The notes under the pieces: model-generated
Databases searched by the model: none
What the model saw: the letters and a program-made list of their open reading frames with translations, nothing else
Told to the model about the DNA's origin: nothing
Translations under genes and position numbers: made by a program
Shown here: positions 1-7,356 of the stretch, in pieces
Layout of the letters: every line of letters starts with the position of its first letter
Position numbering within the stretch: position 1 is the first letter of the stretch
Origin: Bacteroidales bacterium UBA1195
GTDB taxonomy: Bacteria > Bacteroidota > Bacteroidia > Bacteroidales > WCHB1-69
Direction: 5' to 3'
NCBI GenBank assembly: GCA_002309855.1
Contig: DBYD01000053.1
Coordinates: forward strand, 1-16,610
DNA length: 16,610 bases

Positions 1-1431
1 TCCCTTGTGACCGTGCATCTGTATGACGTGCAGGCGCAAACGCTGAAAACCATCGACATGGGCGACAACAGCGACTGCTACATTCCGCGCCTCTACTGGC
101 TGCCCAACGCCAAGGATTTGGTGATTCTGAAGATGAACCGCCACCAGAACGAAGTGGTGTTCCACAGCTACAACACCGTGAACGGGCAGATACGCAAAGT
201 ATATACCGATGTGAACGACCGCTGGTTGGACATTACGGACGAATATTATTTCCTCAAGGATAACAAACGGATGATTGTAACTTCGGAGCGCAACGGCTTC
301 AACCATCTCTATATGGTGGACATGGACAAGCAGGGTCTCTCCGCAATCACTTCCGGCGAATGGGAGGTGGCCTCCGTCTGCGCGGTGGATGAGAAGAACC
401 AATGGATATACTACCTCTCCAATGAATCCGGCACGCTCAACCGCGACCTTTACCGCATCAATTTCAACGGGAAAGGCAAAAAACTGCTCACCAGCGGCAA
501 CGGCTGGAACACCCCCACCTTCAACGGCAACGCCACCTACTACCGCAATGTCTGGTCCGACCTCAACACTCCGCCGGTCTATACGCTGCACAAGGCAGAC
601 GGAAAACAGCTGAACGTGATGGAGGACAACCACGTATATAAGGAGAGGATGGAGGAATACAAGTTCTCAAAACGGGAAATCATCCAGGTTCCGTTGGCAG
701 ATGTCACGCTCAACGGATGGATGCTGAAACCCAACAATTTCGACCCGAACAAAAAGTATCCCCTGCTGATGTACGTCTATGGCGGACCCGGCTCGCAGGA
801 GGTCTCCAACTCCTTCGCCCGCAGCCTTGATTTTGCATGGTACCAGATGCTGGCGCAGAAGGGCTATATCGTTGTCTGTGTGGACAACCGTGGCACCGCC
901 GGTCGTGGCGACAACTTCAAGAAAATCATCTACAAGCAGATGGGCAAATATGAGTCGGACGACCAGATTGCCGCCGCCAAATATTTCAAGACCCTCCCCT
1001 ACATCGACCCGGACCGTGTGGGAATTTGGGGATGGAGCTTCGGCGGATACCTCTCCTCGCTGAGCCTCTTCAAAGGTGAAGGCACCTTCAGGATGGCCAT
1101 GGCAGTGGCGCCGGTCACCACCTGGAGGTATTACGACAACATCTACACTGAACGCTTTCTGCAGACCCCGCAGGAGAACCCCTCCGGTTACGATGACAAC
1201 TCCCCCATCACCTGGGCGGACAAGATGCAGGGAAACTACCTGCTCATCCACGGCACCGCCGATGACAACGTGCATTTCCAGAACTCGATGGATTTGGTCA
1301 CCGCGCTGAACGCCGCCGGAAAGCAGTACGAATGCTTCTTCTACCCTAACAAGAACCATTCGATCTACGGCGGCAACACCCGCTACCACCTCTACACCAA
1401 ACTGACAGACTTCTTATTACGCAAACTCTAA
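1..1431 (+). CDS. Dipeptidyl peptidase IV-type S9 serine exopeptidase (5' end outside window)
   Basis: C-terminal 476 codons of an S9B prolyl peptidase. These enzymes remove X-Pro or X-Ala dipeptides from peptide N-termini in the periplasm or at the surface of Bacteroidetes. The reading frame is open to base 1, and the GTG at 7 is internal, not a start. The first half is the end of the beta-propeller. The alpha/beta-hydrolase domain shows YGGPGSQ, the nucleophile motif GWSFGGY (Ser codon 1036-1038), the acid-loop motif HGTADDNVHFQNS and a final catalytic His in NKNHSIYGG. The sequence WRYYDNIYTERF also matches DPP-IV rather than a generic prolyl oligopeptidase. Family members are about 700-750 residues, so roughly 250 N-terminal residues, including the signal peptide and the propeller Glu-Glu motif, are missing here. 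The stop codon lies inside a heptamer repeat that runs into gltX. Confidence 0.93.
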   Translation, partial: SLVTVHLYDVQAQTLKTIDMGDNSDCYIPRLYWLPNAKDLVILKMNRHQNEVVFHSYNTVNGQIRKVYTDVNDRWLDITDEYYFLKDNKRMIVTSERNGFNHLYMVDMDKQGLSAITSGEWEVASVCAVDEKNQWIYYLSNESGTLNRDLYRINFNGKGKKLLTSGNGWNTPTFNGNATYYRNVWSDLNTPPVYTLHKADGKQLNVMEDNHVYKERMEEYKFSKREIIQVPLADVTLNGWMLKPNNFDPNKKYPLLMYVYGGPGSQEVSNSFARSLDFAWYQMLAQKGYIVVCVDNRGTAGRGDNFKKIIYKQMGKYESDDQIAAAKYFKTLPYIDPDRVGIWGWSFGGYLSSLSLFKGEGTFRMAMAVAPVTTWRYYDNIYTERFLQTPQENPSGYDDNSPITWADKMQGNYLLIHGTADDNVHFQNSMDLVTALNAAGKQYECFFYPNKNHSIYGGNTRYHLYTKLTDFLLRKL

Positions 1432-1474
1432 ACTATTAACTCTAAACTATCAACTTTCAACTTTCAACTATCAA
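1426..1474. repeat. Seven tandem CTnTnAA heptamers spanning the gap between the peptidase stop and the gltX start
   Basis: Seven consecutive 7-bp units are CTCTAAA, CTATTAA, CTCTAAA, CTATCAA, CTTTCAA, CTTTCAA, CTATCAA. The first contains the peptidase TAA stop, and the last A of the seventh is the A of the gltX ATG. The whole 42-bp gap is therefore repeat. Heptamers of this type are, to my knowledge, common between Bacteroidetes genes. Confidence 0.9.
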
Positions 1475-2991
1475 TGAACGAAATCAGAGTCAGATTCGCC
1501 CCCAGCCCGACGGGGCCGTTGCATATCGGCGGTGTGCGCACCGCATTGTACAACTACCTGTTTGCCAAGCAGCACAACGGCAAACTGATTTTACGGATTG
1601 AGGACACCGACAGCACCCGTTTTGTGCCGGGCGCGGAGGAATACATCATCGAAGCCTTCCAATGGTTGGGCATCAAATTTGACGAGGGGGTGCATATTCC
1701 CAACAGCGAAGGCATCTCCTACCGCCAGTCGGAGCGCAAGCCAATTTACAAGCAATACGCCGACTTTCTGCTAGAGAACGGCCACGCCTACATTGCCTTT
1801 GACACCCCGGCAGAAATAGAAGCAAAACGGCAGGAAATCAAAAATTTCCAATATGACTCCCATACGCGGATGCAGATGAGGAACAGTCTGACGCTTCCTG
1901 CAGATGAGGTGAAACGGCGCATGGAGGCGGGCGAGCAATACGTGGTCCGCATCCGTATCGAGCCGGGCGAGGACATTACCGTGCACGACATGGTCTGCGG
2001 CGACGTGATCATCAACAGCTCCATCCTGGACGACAAGGTGCTGTGGAAATCGGCCGACCAGCTGCCCACCTATCACCTGGCCAACATCGTTGACGACCAC
2101 CTGATGCGCATCAGCCATGTGATCCGTGGCAGCGAATGGCTTCCATCCGCCCCGCTACATGTGCTGCTGTACCGCTATCTGGGATGGGAGGAAACCATGC
2201 CACGTTTCGCACACCTGCCACTGCTGCTCAAGCCGGAGGGCAACGGCAAGCTGAGCAAGCGCGACGGCGACAGGCTGGGATTCCCCGTTTTCCCATTAGA
2301 ATGGCACGACCCGAAATCGGGCGAAATCTCCATGGGCTACCGCGAGCAGGGCTATTACCCCGAAGCGGTCCTCAACTTCCTTGCGCTTCTGGGCTGGAAC
2401 CCGGGAACCGAACAGGAAATCTTCACCATGGAGGAGCTGGTTCAGGCATTTTCGCTGGAACGGGTCAGCAAATCGGGGGCCAAATTCGATTTTGAAAAAG
2501 CCAAATGGTTTAATCATAAATATTTGCAGATGCGTCCCGAGGCCGAAATAAGTCAGGCTTTCGGCAAAATACTGGAGGAGAAAGGCATCCATTGCAACGA
2601 CAGCTACCGCGACGCGGTGGTCAGCCTGATGAAGGAGCGTGCCAGCTTCGTCCCCGACCTCTGGCGTGACAGCGCCTTCTTTTTCCAACGTCCGGAAAGC
2701 TACGATCCAAAGGCAATCGCCAAACGGTGGCAGCCGGAAACGCCGGAACACCTCACCGCCTTCTGCCAAATCCTGCAGGAGATCCAACCTTGGGACAAAC
2801 AGCAGGCTCACGACCGGATCATGCAATACGTCGCCGACCACGAATGCAACATGGGCAAGATAATGAACGCCCTGCGCCTCTGCCTTGTAGGCGAGACCAA
2901 AGGCCCCGACATCTTCACCATCATCGACCTGTTGGGCGTGCCGGAAACCATTGAACGGGTGAAGATTGGAATTGCGAAAATACGGTTGTAA
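1474..2991 (+). CDS. gltX: Glutamyl-tRNA synthetase (GluRS)
   Basis: Class I aminoacyl-tRNA synthetase of 505 residues that charges tRNA-Glu with glutamate in the cytosol. The N-terminus has the family signature RFAPSPTGPLHIGGVRTAL, where HIGG (residues 17-20) is the HIGH motif. KLSKR at residues 259-263 is the KMSKS-class motif. Between these lie the expected IEDTDSTR and GSEWLPSAPLH segments. After KLSKR there is an extended loop (DGDRLGFPVFPLEW through GYREQGYYPEAVLNFLALLGWNPG) that is longer than in proteobacterial GluRS and that I associate with Bacteroidetes enzymes. The C-terminal anticodon-binding helical domain is complete. The start is fixed by the family N-terminus; there is no strong Shine-Dalgarno, only the heptamer repeat upstream. 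It may be co-transcribed with the peptidase. Confidence 0.97.
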   Translation: MNEIRVRFAPSPTGPLHIGGVRTALYNYLFAKQHNGKLILRIEDTDSTRFVPGAEEYIIEAFQWLGIKFDEGVHIPNSEGISYRQSERKPIYKQYADFLLENGHAYIAFDTPAEIEAKRQEIKNFQYDSHTRMQMRNSLTLPADEVKRRMEAGEQYVVRIRIEPGEDITVHDMVCGDVIINSSILDDKVLWKSADQLPTYHLANIVDDHLMRISHVIRGSEWLPSAPLHVLLYRYLGWEETMPRFAHLPLLLKPEGNGKLSKRDGDRLGFPVFPLEWHDPKSGEISMGYREQGYYPEAVLNFLALLGWNPGTEQEIFTMEELVQAFSLERVSKSGAKFDFEKAKWFNHKYLQMRPEAEISQAFGKILEEKGIHCNDSYRDAVVSLMKERASFVPDLWRDSAFFFQRPESYDPKAIAKRWQPETPEHLTAFCQILQEIQPWDKQQAHDRIMQYVADHECNMGKIMNALRLCLVGETKGPDIFTIIDLLGVPETIERVKIGIAKIRL

Positions 2992-3154
2992 GATCGGGGA
3001 GACATAATATCCTACAGACAGCGTGACGATAAATGAAACAAATATCGGCATAGTCTCTATTTGATTCCATTGTGAGCATTGGAGTACTGATTGCCTTTCG
3101 AACGGAGTGTGAATTATTTTTTTATGATGGACAAATTTGTGTTGTTTTTTTATG

Positions 3155-3162
3155 GATATTTG
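3155..3162 (+). promoter_or_regulatory. Possible -7 element for the Panacea pair
   Basis: GATATTTG resembles the Bacteroidetes -7 consensus TAnnTTTG with one mismatch. It ends 22 nt before the ATG at 3185, the same spacing as the other -7 elements in this window. The upstream 2992-3150 stretch is AT-rich, and I see no gene, RNA or hairpin in it. Confidence 0.4.
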
Positions 3163-3184
3163 CAAATTGAAAAAATAGATAATC

Positions 3185-3736
3185 ATGAAAGAGGCCAAGT
3201 TGTTTAAACAAGATATTGCCATTCAGGCTATTTTATACATACTCAAGCAGATGGGCGGCAAGTGTGATATTCACAAGTGCCACAAGATACTTTATTTTGC
3301 CGACAACGAACACCTGTCGGAATACGGCCGTTCCATCACAGGTGACACCTATGTGCGCATGGATTTCGGCCCCGTCCCCACCTGCATCTACGACCTTTTC
3401 AAAGCCGTTCGTGGCGACAGTTTTTTTGCCTCGCAAGTCGATGACGTGCGCAATAACTGCTTTCATTTTGTTAACAAAAGAGATATTGAGGCCGTTGCGT
3501 CACCCGACATGTCGTACCTATCGGAGAGTGATATTGAAATACTTGATAAATATATTTTTAAGCTGAAAAACAAGGGTTTCAGCGAGGTTTCCGACGCATC
3601 GCACGGCTATGCATGGTCGCACACCGCACAAAACAGTGTTATCAGCGTCCGCGACCGCCTGACCGAGATGGGCGACTCGGATGAATACATAAAGTACATT
3701 GAGGAGCAACTGCAGGCTGAGGAGGCTGTGCTGTAA
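3185..3736 (+). CDS. Panacea-domain (DUF4065, SocA-like) protein, candidate antitoxin
   Basis: 183 residues. The Panacea core is clear at about residues 28-72: LYFAD, HLSEYGRSITGD, then a Met-containing segment ending in GPVPTCIYDLF. A second helical part follows (YLSESDIEILDKYIF, then FSEVSDASHGYAWS). In the established family, Panacea domains act as antitoxins that neutralise many unrelated toxins encoded next door, and SocA of Caulobacter is a relative that acts as a proteolytic adaptor. The next gene starts on the last base of this stop codon, the usual layout of PanA-PanT pairs. The neutralising role here is inferred from family and context. Start ATG 3185 agrees with the -7-like element 22 nt upstream. 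Confidence 0.85.
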   Translation: MKEAKLFKQDIAIQAILYILKQMGGKCDIHKCHKILYFADNEHLSEYGRSITGDTYVRMDFGPVPTCIYDLFKAVRGDSFFASQVDDVRNNCFHFVNKRDIEAVASPDMSYLSESDIEILDKYIFKLKNKGFSEVSDASHGYAWSHTAQNSVISVRDRLTEMGDSDEYIKYIEEQLQAEEAVL

Positions 3737-4152
3737 TGGACATTCCCGTTTCGCTTATAGAAGGTTGCATTGGGCGTGGTGACATTCTGTTGTCAGAGTT
3801 CAACGGCATTGACCATCGCAAGTTTTTCGTAGTGATGGGTGTGAACGAAGAGAAAATATGCGGTTTTTTCTTTATCAACTCTAACATCCATCCCGCCATA
3901 TTCAACAAACAGGAACAATTGAACCTTCAATATCCCATAATGCATCGTGACTACGAGTTCCTGAAATACGACTCGTTTTTGTGTGCGTCAAATGTCATTG
4001 AACGCAGGTTGGCGGATATTTCTAAGGGAATAAAGGAAGGCACCACCTCAATTATTGGCAAGATGAAAGAAGAGCATGTGGCTGATGTACTTGAAATGGT
4101 TCGCGCATCGAAGATCATCAGTGACCGGCACAAGAAGATGTTTTTTTATTGA
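3736..4152 (+). CDS. Unrecognised 138-residue partner of the Panacea gene, candidate toxin
   Basis: The ATG shares one base with the TAA of the upstream gene (TAATG), so the two are almost certainly translated together. I do not recognise the family with confidence. The N-terminal half (IGRGDILLSEF, then HRKFFVVMGV and ICGFFFINS) has the alternating hydrophobic beta-strand pattern and the early G-D-I motif seen in PemK/MazF-like SH3 barrels. The C-terminal half (residues about 80-138) is charged and helical and ends in a basic, aromatic tail. There is no signal peptide or membrane segment. Position after a Panacea gene is the main reason for calling it a candidate toxin; a non-toxic partner is possible. 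Composition is more AT-rich than gltX. Confidence 0.8.
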   Translation: MDIPVSLIEGCIGRGDILLSEFNGIDHRKFFVVMGVNEEKICGFFFINSNIHPAIFNKQEQLNLQYPIMHRDYEFLKYDSFLCASNVIERRLADISKGIKEGTTSIIGKMKEEHVADVLEMVRASKIISDRHKKMFFY

Positions 4153-4167
4153 TTTTCATATTTTGTC

Positions 4168-4175
4168 TATTTTTG
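4168..4175 (+). promoter_or_regulatory. -7 promoter element before the zinc-ribbon gene
   Basis: TATTTTTG is an exact match to TAnnTTTG and is followed by CAAC. It ends 19 nt before the ATG at 4195. This is the leader length seen at the other promoters here and favours 4195 over the in-frame ATG at 4222. Confidence 0.55.
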
Positions 4176-4194
4176 CAACAAGAAAAAACATCGT

Positions 4195-4473
4195 ATGACA
4201 GACTGTAAAAAACGGCAAACAATGGCAAAACAACCCGAACCGGATGACTGGCGCAGACAAGGTCAGGAGACGTACCTGAAAGGGATTACGCTATTCCACA
4301 AGTCTTATCATTCCCAAGGGAAGGAATGGGATCATGACCATTGCGAATTCTGCGGGGAAAAATTTTCAGAGACAGGCGACGGATTGAAGGACGGATATGC
4401 GACAGCTGACAACTACCATTGGATTTGCAATGCCTGTTTCAACGATTTCAAAGAGGAATTCGGATGGAAATGA
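4195..4473 (+). CDS. Small CxxC...CxxC zinc-ribbon protein of unknown function
   Basis: 92 residues (83 if translation starts at the in-frame ATG 4222). The conserved-looking core reads DDWRRQGQETYLKG, then WDHDHCEFC, a GYATADNYHWICNAC segment and FNDFKEEFGW. Two CxxC pairs about 27-30 residues apart predict a single bound zinc. I have seen similar short proteins annotated as hypothetical in Firmicutes and Bacteroidetes, but no function is known to me. No signal peptide or membrane segment. The gene has its own promoter-like element and its 3' end overlaps the glycosylase-like gene (ATG at 4464, and an ATGA at 4470-4473), so the two probably form an operon. I chose 4195 because it lies 19 nt from the -7 element. 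Confidence 0.75.
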   Translation: MTDCKKRQTMAKQPEPDDWRRQGQETYLKGITLFHKSYHSQGKEWDHDHCEFCGEKFSETGDGLKDGYATADNYHWICNACFNDFKEEFGWK

Positions 4474-5057
4474 CCGTTGAACGCCACCCGCTGCAACCGT
4501 TCCTGCCGGCGAATGCCAGGGTATTGTTCCTCGGCAGTTTTCCGCCGCCGCGCAACCGCTGGTGCATGGATTTCTTCTACCCAAACTTCATCAATGACCA
4601 CTGGCGCATCGAAGGGCTGGTTTTCTTTGGTGACAAGAACCATTTTGTAGATACAGAGAACAAAACCTTCCGGCTGTCGGAGATTGTGGATTTCCTGAAG
4701 AGAATGGGCATCGGCTATTTCGACACCGCCACCGCCGTGCGCAGACTGAAGGAGAACGCCTCGGACAATTTTCTGGAGATTGTGGAACCAACGGACATCG
4801 CCGCACTGCTACGGCAGATCCCGCAATGCCGCGTCGTGGCCGTCACCGGCGAAAAGGCGGCCCGCACCCTCTGCGGACAGCTGAATATAAATGAAATGCC
4901 TCCGGTTGGCGGACACACCGCCATTCCACCGGCAGAAGGCATCCCCGACGGACTGCACCTCTACCGGCTGCCCTCCTCCTCCCGCGCCTATCCCCTGCCC
5001 TTGGAGAAGAAGGCGGAGGCCTACCGCGAAATGTTCCGCTTTGCGGGGGTGCTGTGA
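4464..5057 (+). CDS. Uracil-DNA glycosylase superfamily protein
   Basis: 197 residues. LFLGSFPPP (about 22-29) occupies the place of motif 1 of the UDG superfamily (water-activating loop, compare GxxPG in Mug/TDG), and LPSSSRAYP (169-177) the place of motif 2 (the HPSPL or NPSG DNA-intercalation loop). The helical segment between them has VVAVTGEKAA. The family removes uracil or mismatched bases from DNA; the substrate of this subgroup is not known to me. The chosen start ATG 4464 follows AAGAGG by 7 nt, a good ribosome-binding site, and gives a 10-bp overlap with the zinc-ribbon gene. An in-frame ATG further upstream at 4419 lies wholly inside that gene and has no support. There is no zinc or iron-sulphur Cys cluster as in family 4 or 5 enzymes. 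Confidence 0.85.
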   Translation: MEMTVERHPLQPFLPANARVLFLGSFPPPRNRWCMDFFYPNFINDHWRIEGLVFFGDKNHFVDTENKTFRLSEIVDFLKRMGIGYFDTATAVRRLKENASDNFLEIVEPTDIAALLRQIPQCRVVAVTGEKAARTLCGQLNINEMPPVGGHTAIPPAEGIPDGLHLYRLPSSSRAYPLPLEKKAEAYREMFRFAGVL

Positions 5058-5197
5058 ATTATTGCGCGGCGGGATGAAAAAAAACCGCTTCTTCCCGGTA
5101 AGTCGCCTTTTTTTCTCGAAATTAATATCTTTCCGCCCTGCAATTTTATCCCATGTTCCGCGTTATATATGGCAAAATTATCTAAACAAAAGAAACC

Positions 5198-5818
5198 ATG
5201 TTGAAGAACAGATTTTTACTCGTTAACGCAATTGCCTTGATAACCATGATGAACATCAGTTGTGGCGGCAGGCACGATGCCGCCGGAAGTGAAGCTGTCC
5301 TGAACACCATCGCGACACGTGTTTCCGTGCGCAGCTATCAGGACAAAGCCATAGACAGTGCAACCATTGAAAAGCTGCTGCGGGCCGGAATGGCCGCACC
5401 TTCGGCACGGAACCTGCAACCCTGGCATTTCATTGCCGTCACCGACAAGACTTTGCTGCAGGCACTGGCCGACGGAAATTCCCATGCCTCCATGCTGGCC
5501 GGGGCACCCCTGGCCATTGTGGTGTGCGGCAATATGGACAAGGCAGGCGGTTTGGACATGTGGATTCAGGACTGCGCCGCGGCTGCCGAAAACATCCTGC
5601 TGGCCGCCCACGCAATGGGACTGGGAGCCGTATGGACGGCCAACCACCCCTATGCCGACCGCATGGAGGTGACCTCCGAAGTGCTTCACCTTCCGCAGAA
5701 CATTGTGCCATTTTGTGTGATTCCAATTGGTTACCCCGATGGAAACGAGGCACCCAAAGACAAATGGAATCCGGAAAATGTCACATACAATGCCTTTGCC
5801 GACGGAACCGCAGGTTGA
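5198..5818 (+). CDS. Nitroreductase-family protein with lipoprotein-like N-terminus
   Basis: 206 residues. Residues about 36-200 are a nitroreductase FMN fold: RVSVRSYQDKAID, then LLRAGMAAPSARNLQPWHFIAV, WIQDCAAAAENILLAAHAMGLGAVW, and a closing IPIGYPDG...KDKWNPENV. The RxSxRxY and S-A-R-N-x-Q-P-W motifs are the phosphate- and FMN-binding segments. Family members reduce nitro compounds, quinones or flavins using NAD(P)H. Unusually, it starts with a hydrophobic segment (residues 4-20) followed by Cys22 in NISCGG, suggesting a lipid-anchored exported form; the lipobox is imperfect (Asn at -3). The preceding 5058-5197 stretch holds a weak -7-like TATATATG at 5164-5171 and an A-rich leader. Its stop codon lies at the edge of a foreign gene fragment (5814-5870), so the last few residues may not be ancestral. 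Confidence 0.92.
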   Translation: MLKNRFLLVNAIALITMMNISCGGRHDAAGSEAVLNTIATRVSVRSYQDKAIDSATIEKLLRAGMAAPSARNLQPWHFIAVTDKTLLQALADGNSHASMLAGAPLAIVVCGNMDKAGGLDMWIQDCAAAAENILLAAHAMGLGAVWTANHPYADRMEVTSEVLHLPQNIVPFCVIPIGYPDGNEAPKDKWNPENVTYNAFADGTAG

Positions 5819-5870
5819 TCAGGTTGTCGAGCATCCAGGTTGTGGCACTGCCGCAGACAATGAGCAGCAG
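5814..5870 (-). pseudogene. Fragment of an archaeal-type AAA ATPase gene
   Basis: Nineteen codons on the - strand translate to LLLIVCGSATTWMLDNLIN. This resembles the segment following the Walker B region in the large Bacteroidetes family of archaeal-type ATPases (ATPase_2), which commonly reads C-G-S-A-T-S-W with hydrophobic residues before and an INN-like stretch after. Neither side continues the family: toward lower coordinates the frame becomes unlike it within the nitroreductase end, and toward higher coordinates it abuts the hsdM stop. It cannot be functional. The match is short, from memory, and should be treated as probable rather than certain. Confidence 0.5.
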
Positions 5871-5881
5871 GTTATGATATC
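5871..5881 (+). repeat. 11-bp direct repeat, copy 1, at the hsdM-remnant stop
   Basis: GTTATGATATC includes the complement of the hsdM stop codon. An identical copy lies at 6262-6272 at the other end of the remnant. The two copies mark both boundaries of the hsdM fragment. Confidence 0.75.
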
Positions 5882-6270
5882 TTCTTGTCGTTGAATTTCA
5901 ACTTTCCCAACTGCTCCATAATCTCCTTCTCCAAGTTATGGCTTTCCGAGAACATGTCAGACAGTTTCTTCTTATGCTCCGCCATGCGGGTGTTGAATTC
6001 TTCAGAAGTGATGTCAACGTATTCGATTTTGATGTCAAAGTACTGTCCGGCGGAAAGGGAGTATTTCTTCTGCTTAATATCGTCAAAAGTGACCACCTTT
6101 GAAAAGTCGTCCACCTCATCCTGTTTTTTGAAGATGTTGATGATTTGCTCTATCTCAAAGTCGCGCAACACAGTCTTTTGATTGTTGTCGATTTTGATTT
6201 TCTCACCCAGTTTGGAGGCATCAATCAACGCCTCGGTTTTTTCTATATGTTGTTCTTTTGAGTTATGATA
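5872..6270 (-). pseudogene. hsdM: C-terminal remnant of a type I restriction DNA methylase
   Basis: About 133 codons, opening right after an in-frame TGA at 6271-6273 and ending at TAA 5872-5874. The sequence matches the C-terminal region of type I N6-adenine methylase subunits: HIEKTEALIDASKLGEKI, then VLRDFEIEQIINIF, YSLSAGQYFDIKIEYVDI, EEF...MAEHKKKL and SESHNLEKEIMEQL. The catalytic half, with the SAM-binding and NPPY motifs of the family, is absent. The higA stop lies directly against the truncated end, so the break is a junction with the higBA unit. A TTG at 6226-6228 could open a 118-residue product, but that would be only the tail helical region. The fragment is bounded by an 11-bp direct repeat. 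Confidence 0.8.
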
Positions 6271-6272
6271 TC
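6262..6272 (+). repeat. 11-bp direct repeat, copy 2, at the higA stop / hsdM break
   Basis: GTTATGATATC is identical to 5871-5881. It overlaps the higA stop codon (6271-6273) and lies at the truncated end of the hsdM fragment. Confidence 0.75.
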
Positions 6273-7356
6273 AGTGTATTTTCCGAGATTCGTCGTTTTT
6301 GAATTTGTACATTCCTGTTTCGTGGGAAATGCGACCCAGAACTATCCATTTGTGCAAATTGTTCTCTTCTGCCCACTGGCTATATTTTTTTTCTATCAGC
6401 CAGGGTTTGTTGAGTTGTACTTGAGGAATGGTTGTGGATTTCCACAATTTTTCAGGAATAAGGTGGTTGCAAGCAAACGTGTTGGCTTCTTGTTCTTCTT
6501 TTGTGTCCTCCATCAGATTGATGAATCTCTTTTCGGTTTCTGAAACATGGAGCTTCAAATGACCGATTTCATGCATCACAGCGAATGCGAAATTGTCGAT
6601 TCTGTCGTATCGCTTGGTTACCACAATGGAAGGCGTTCCATCCTCATCTAAGAATGAATAACCATCGATACTCGCCTTATCGACTTTCTCCACAATACAA
6701 AATCGAATTCCATTGTCTGACAATATTTTCCGGGTGCTTTCTATGACATCTTCATTTTTATTGAAGACATCTGCCAATTGTTTTATATAATCATCGTTTT
6801 CAGAATTATATGACTGATTGATTTGTTGTTGGCGTGCGGCATATTGGGCAAGGACTTCCCAAGTGAATATAGCCCGCTGATCTGTGCCGGATTTTTCAGA
6901 TTTGCGGAATTTGCCCAAATTATATTTCAACTCGGCAGGTTTGGGCAAAAGCAATTGATGGACAACAAAATTCAATTTTTCTACACACGATGAAAAGGCA
7001 ACACCAATTCGTTTGAAGATCAAATTAATGTCAAGCATTTCATTATACTCATTGAGCAAGAGTTGAGCTTTTTGTTCCTCAATGCTGCGCTTTTTTATGA
7101 CTTCACAGTCATACTCGTATTCGGCTTGCAACTTCATCCAGAATTTCGCATTGATGCCGAGCTCTCGTTCTAAATCCTCAGCAACTTTCGGGGAAATGGC
7201 ACGCTTGCCCTTTATAAGTTCGCTCAAATGGGTAGCCTGCATGCCTATGGCTTTAGCGAAGTCCTTTTGCTTGATTCCGCGTGCCTCAAGTTCAGCTCTA
7301 ATGGTTGCTCCAGGAGCAACTGCCATGAAGGGAACTAATTTACTTTTTTCTTCCAT
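6271..7356 (-). CDS. higA: HigA-type antitoxin with C-terminal ImmA/IrrE metallopeptidase domain
   Basis: 361 residues in two domains. Residues about 13-75 are a HigA/XRE DNA-binding domain (PGATIRAELEARGIKQ, then LSELIKGKRAISPKVAEDLER). Residues about 200-310 are an ImmA/IrrE-like zinc peptidase with HEIGH at 262-266 and a likely third ligand in the EEQEANTFACNHLIP segment. In this family such fusions repress their own operon, and the peptidase part can respond to stress signals by cleaving regulators; here that is inference. The ATG at 7356 overlaps the end of the higB-like gene by 17 bp; an in-frame ATG at 7326 is an alternative. The gene ends exactly at a junction with the hsdM remnant. 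Confidence 0.9.
   Translation of the reverse strand: MEEKSKLVPFMAVAPGATIRAELEARGIKQKDFAKAIGMQATHLSELIKGKRAISPKVAEDLERELGINAKFWMKLQAEYEYDCEVIKKRSIEEQKAQLLLNEYNEMLDINLIFKRIGVAFSSCVEKLNFVVHQLLLPKPAELKYNLGKFRKSEKSGTDQRAIFTWEVLAQYAARQQQINQSYNSENDDYIKQLADVFNKNEDVIESTRKILSDNGIRFCIVEKVDKASIDGYSFLDEDGTPSIVVTKRYDRIDNFAFAVMHEIGHLKLHVSETEKRFINLMEDTKEEQEANTFACNHLIPEKLWKSTTIPQVQLNKPWLIEKKYSQWAEENNLHKWIVLGRISHETGMYKFKNDESRKIH

Noticed and set aside
667..1389. 240-codon - strand open frame inside the peptidase gene
   Set aside because: Antisense shadow caused by high GC third positions.
2992..3154. Search for an RNA gene or remnant between gltX and the Panacea gene
   Set aside because: No cloverleaf, conserved hairpin or coding pattern was found.
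2296..3222. 308-codon - strand open frame across the end of gltX
   Set aside because: Antisense shadow of gltX with low-complexity translation; no family resemblance.
5075..5115. Possible terminator after the glycosylase-like gene (GGCG...CGCC followed by seven T)
   Set aside because: The stem is only about 4 bp around a loop of more than 25 nt; too weak to call.
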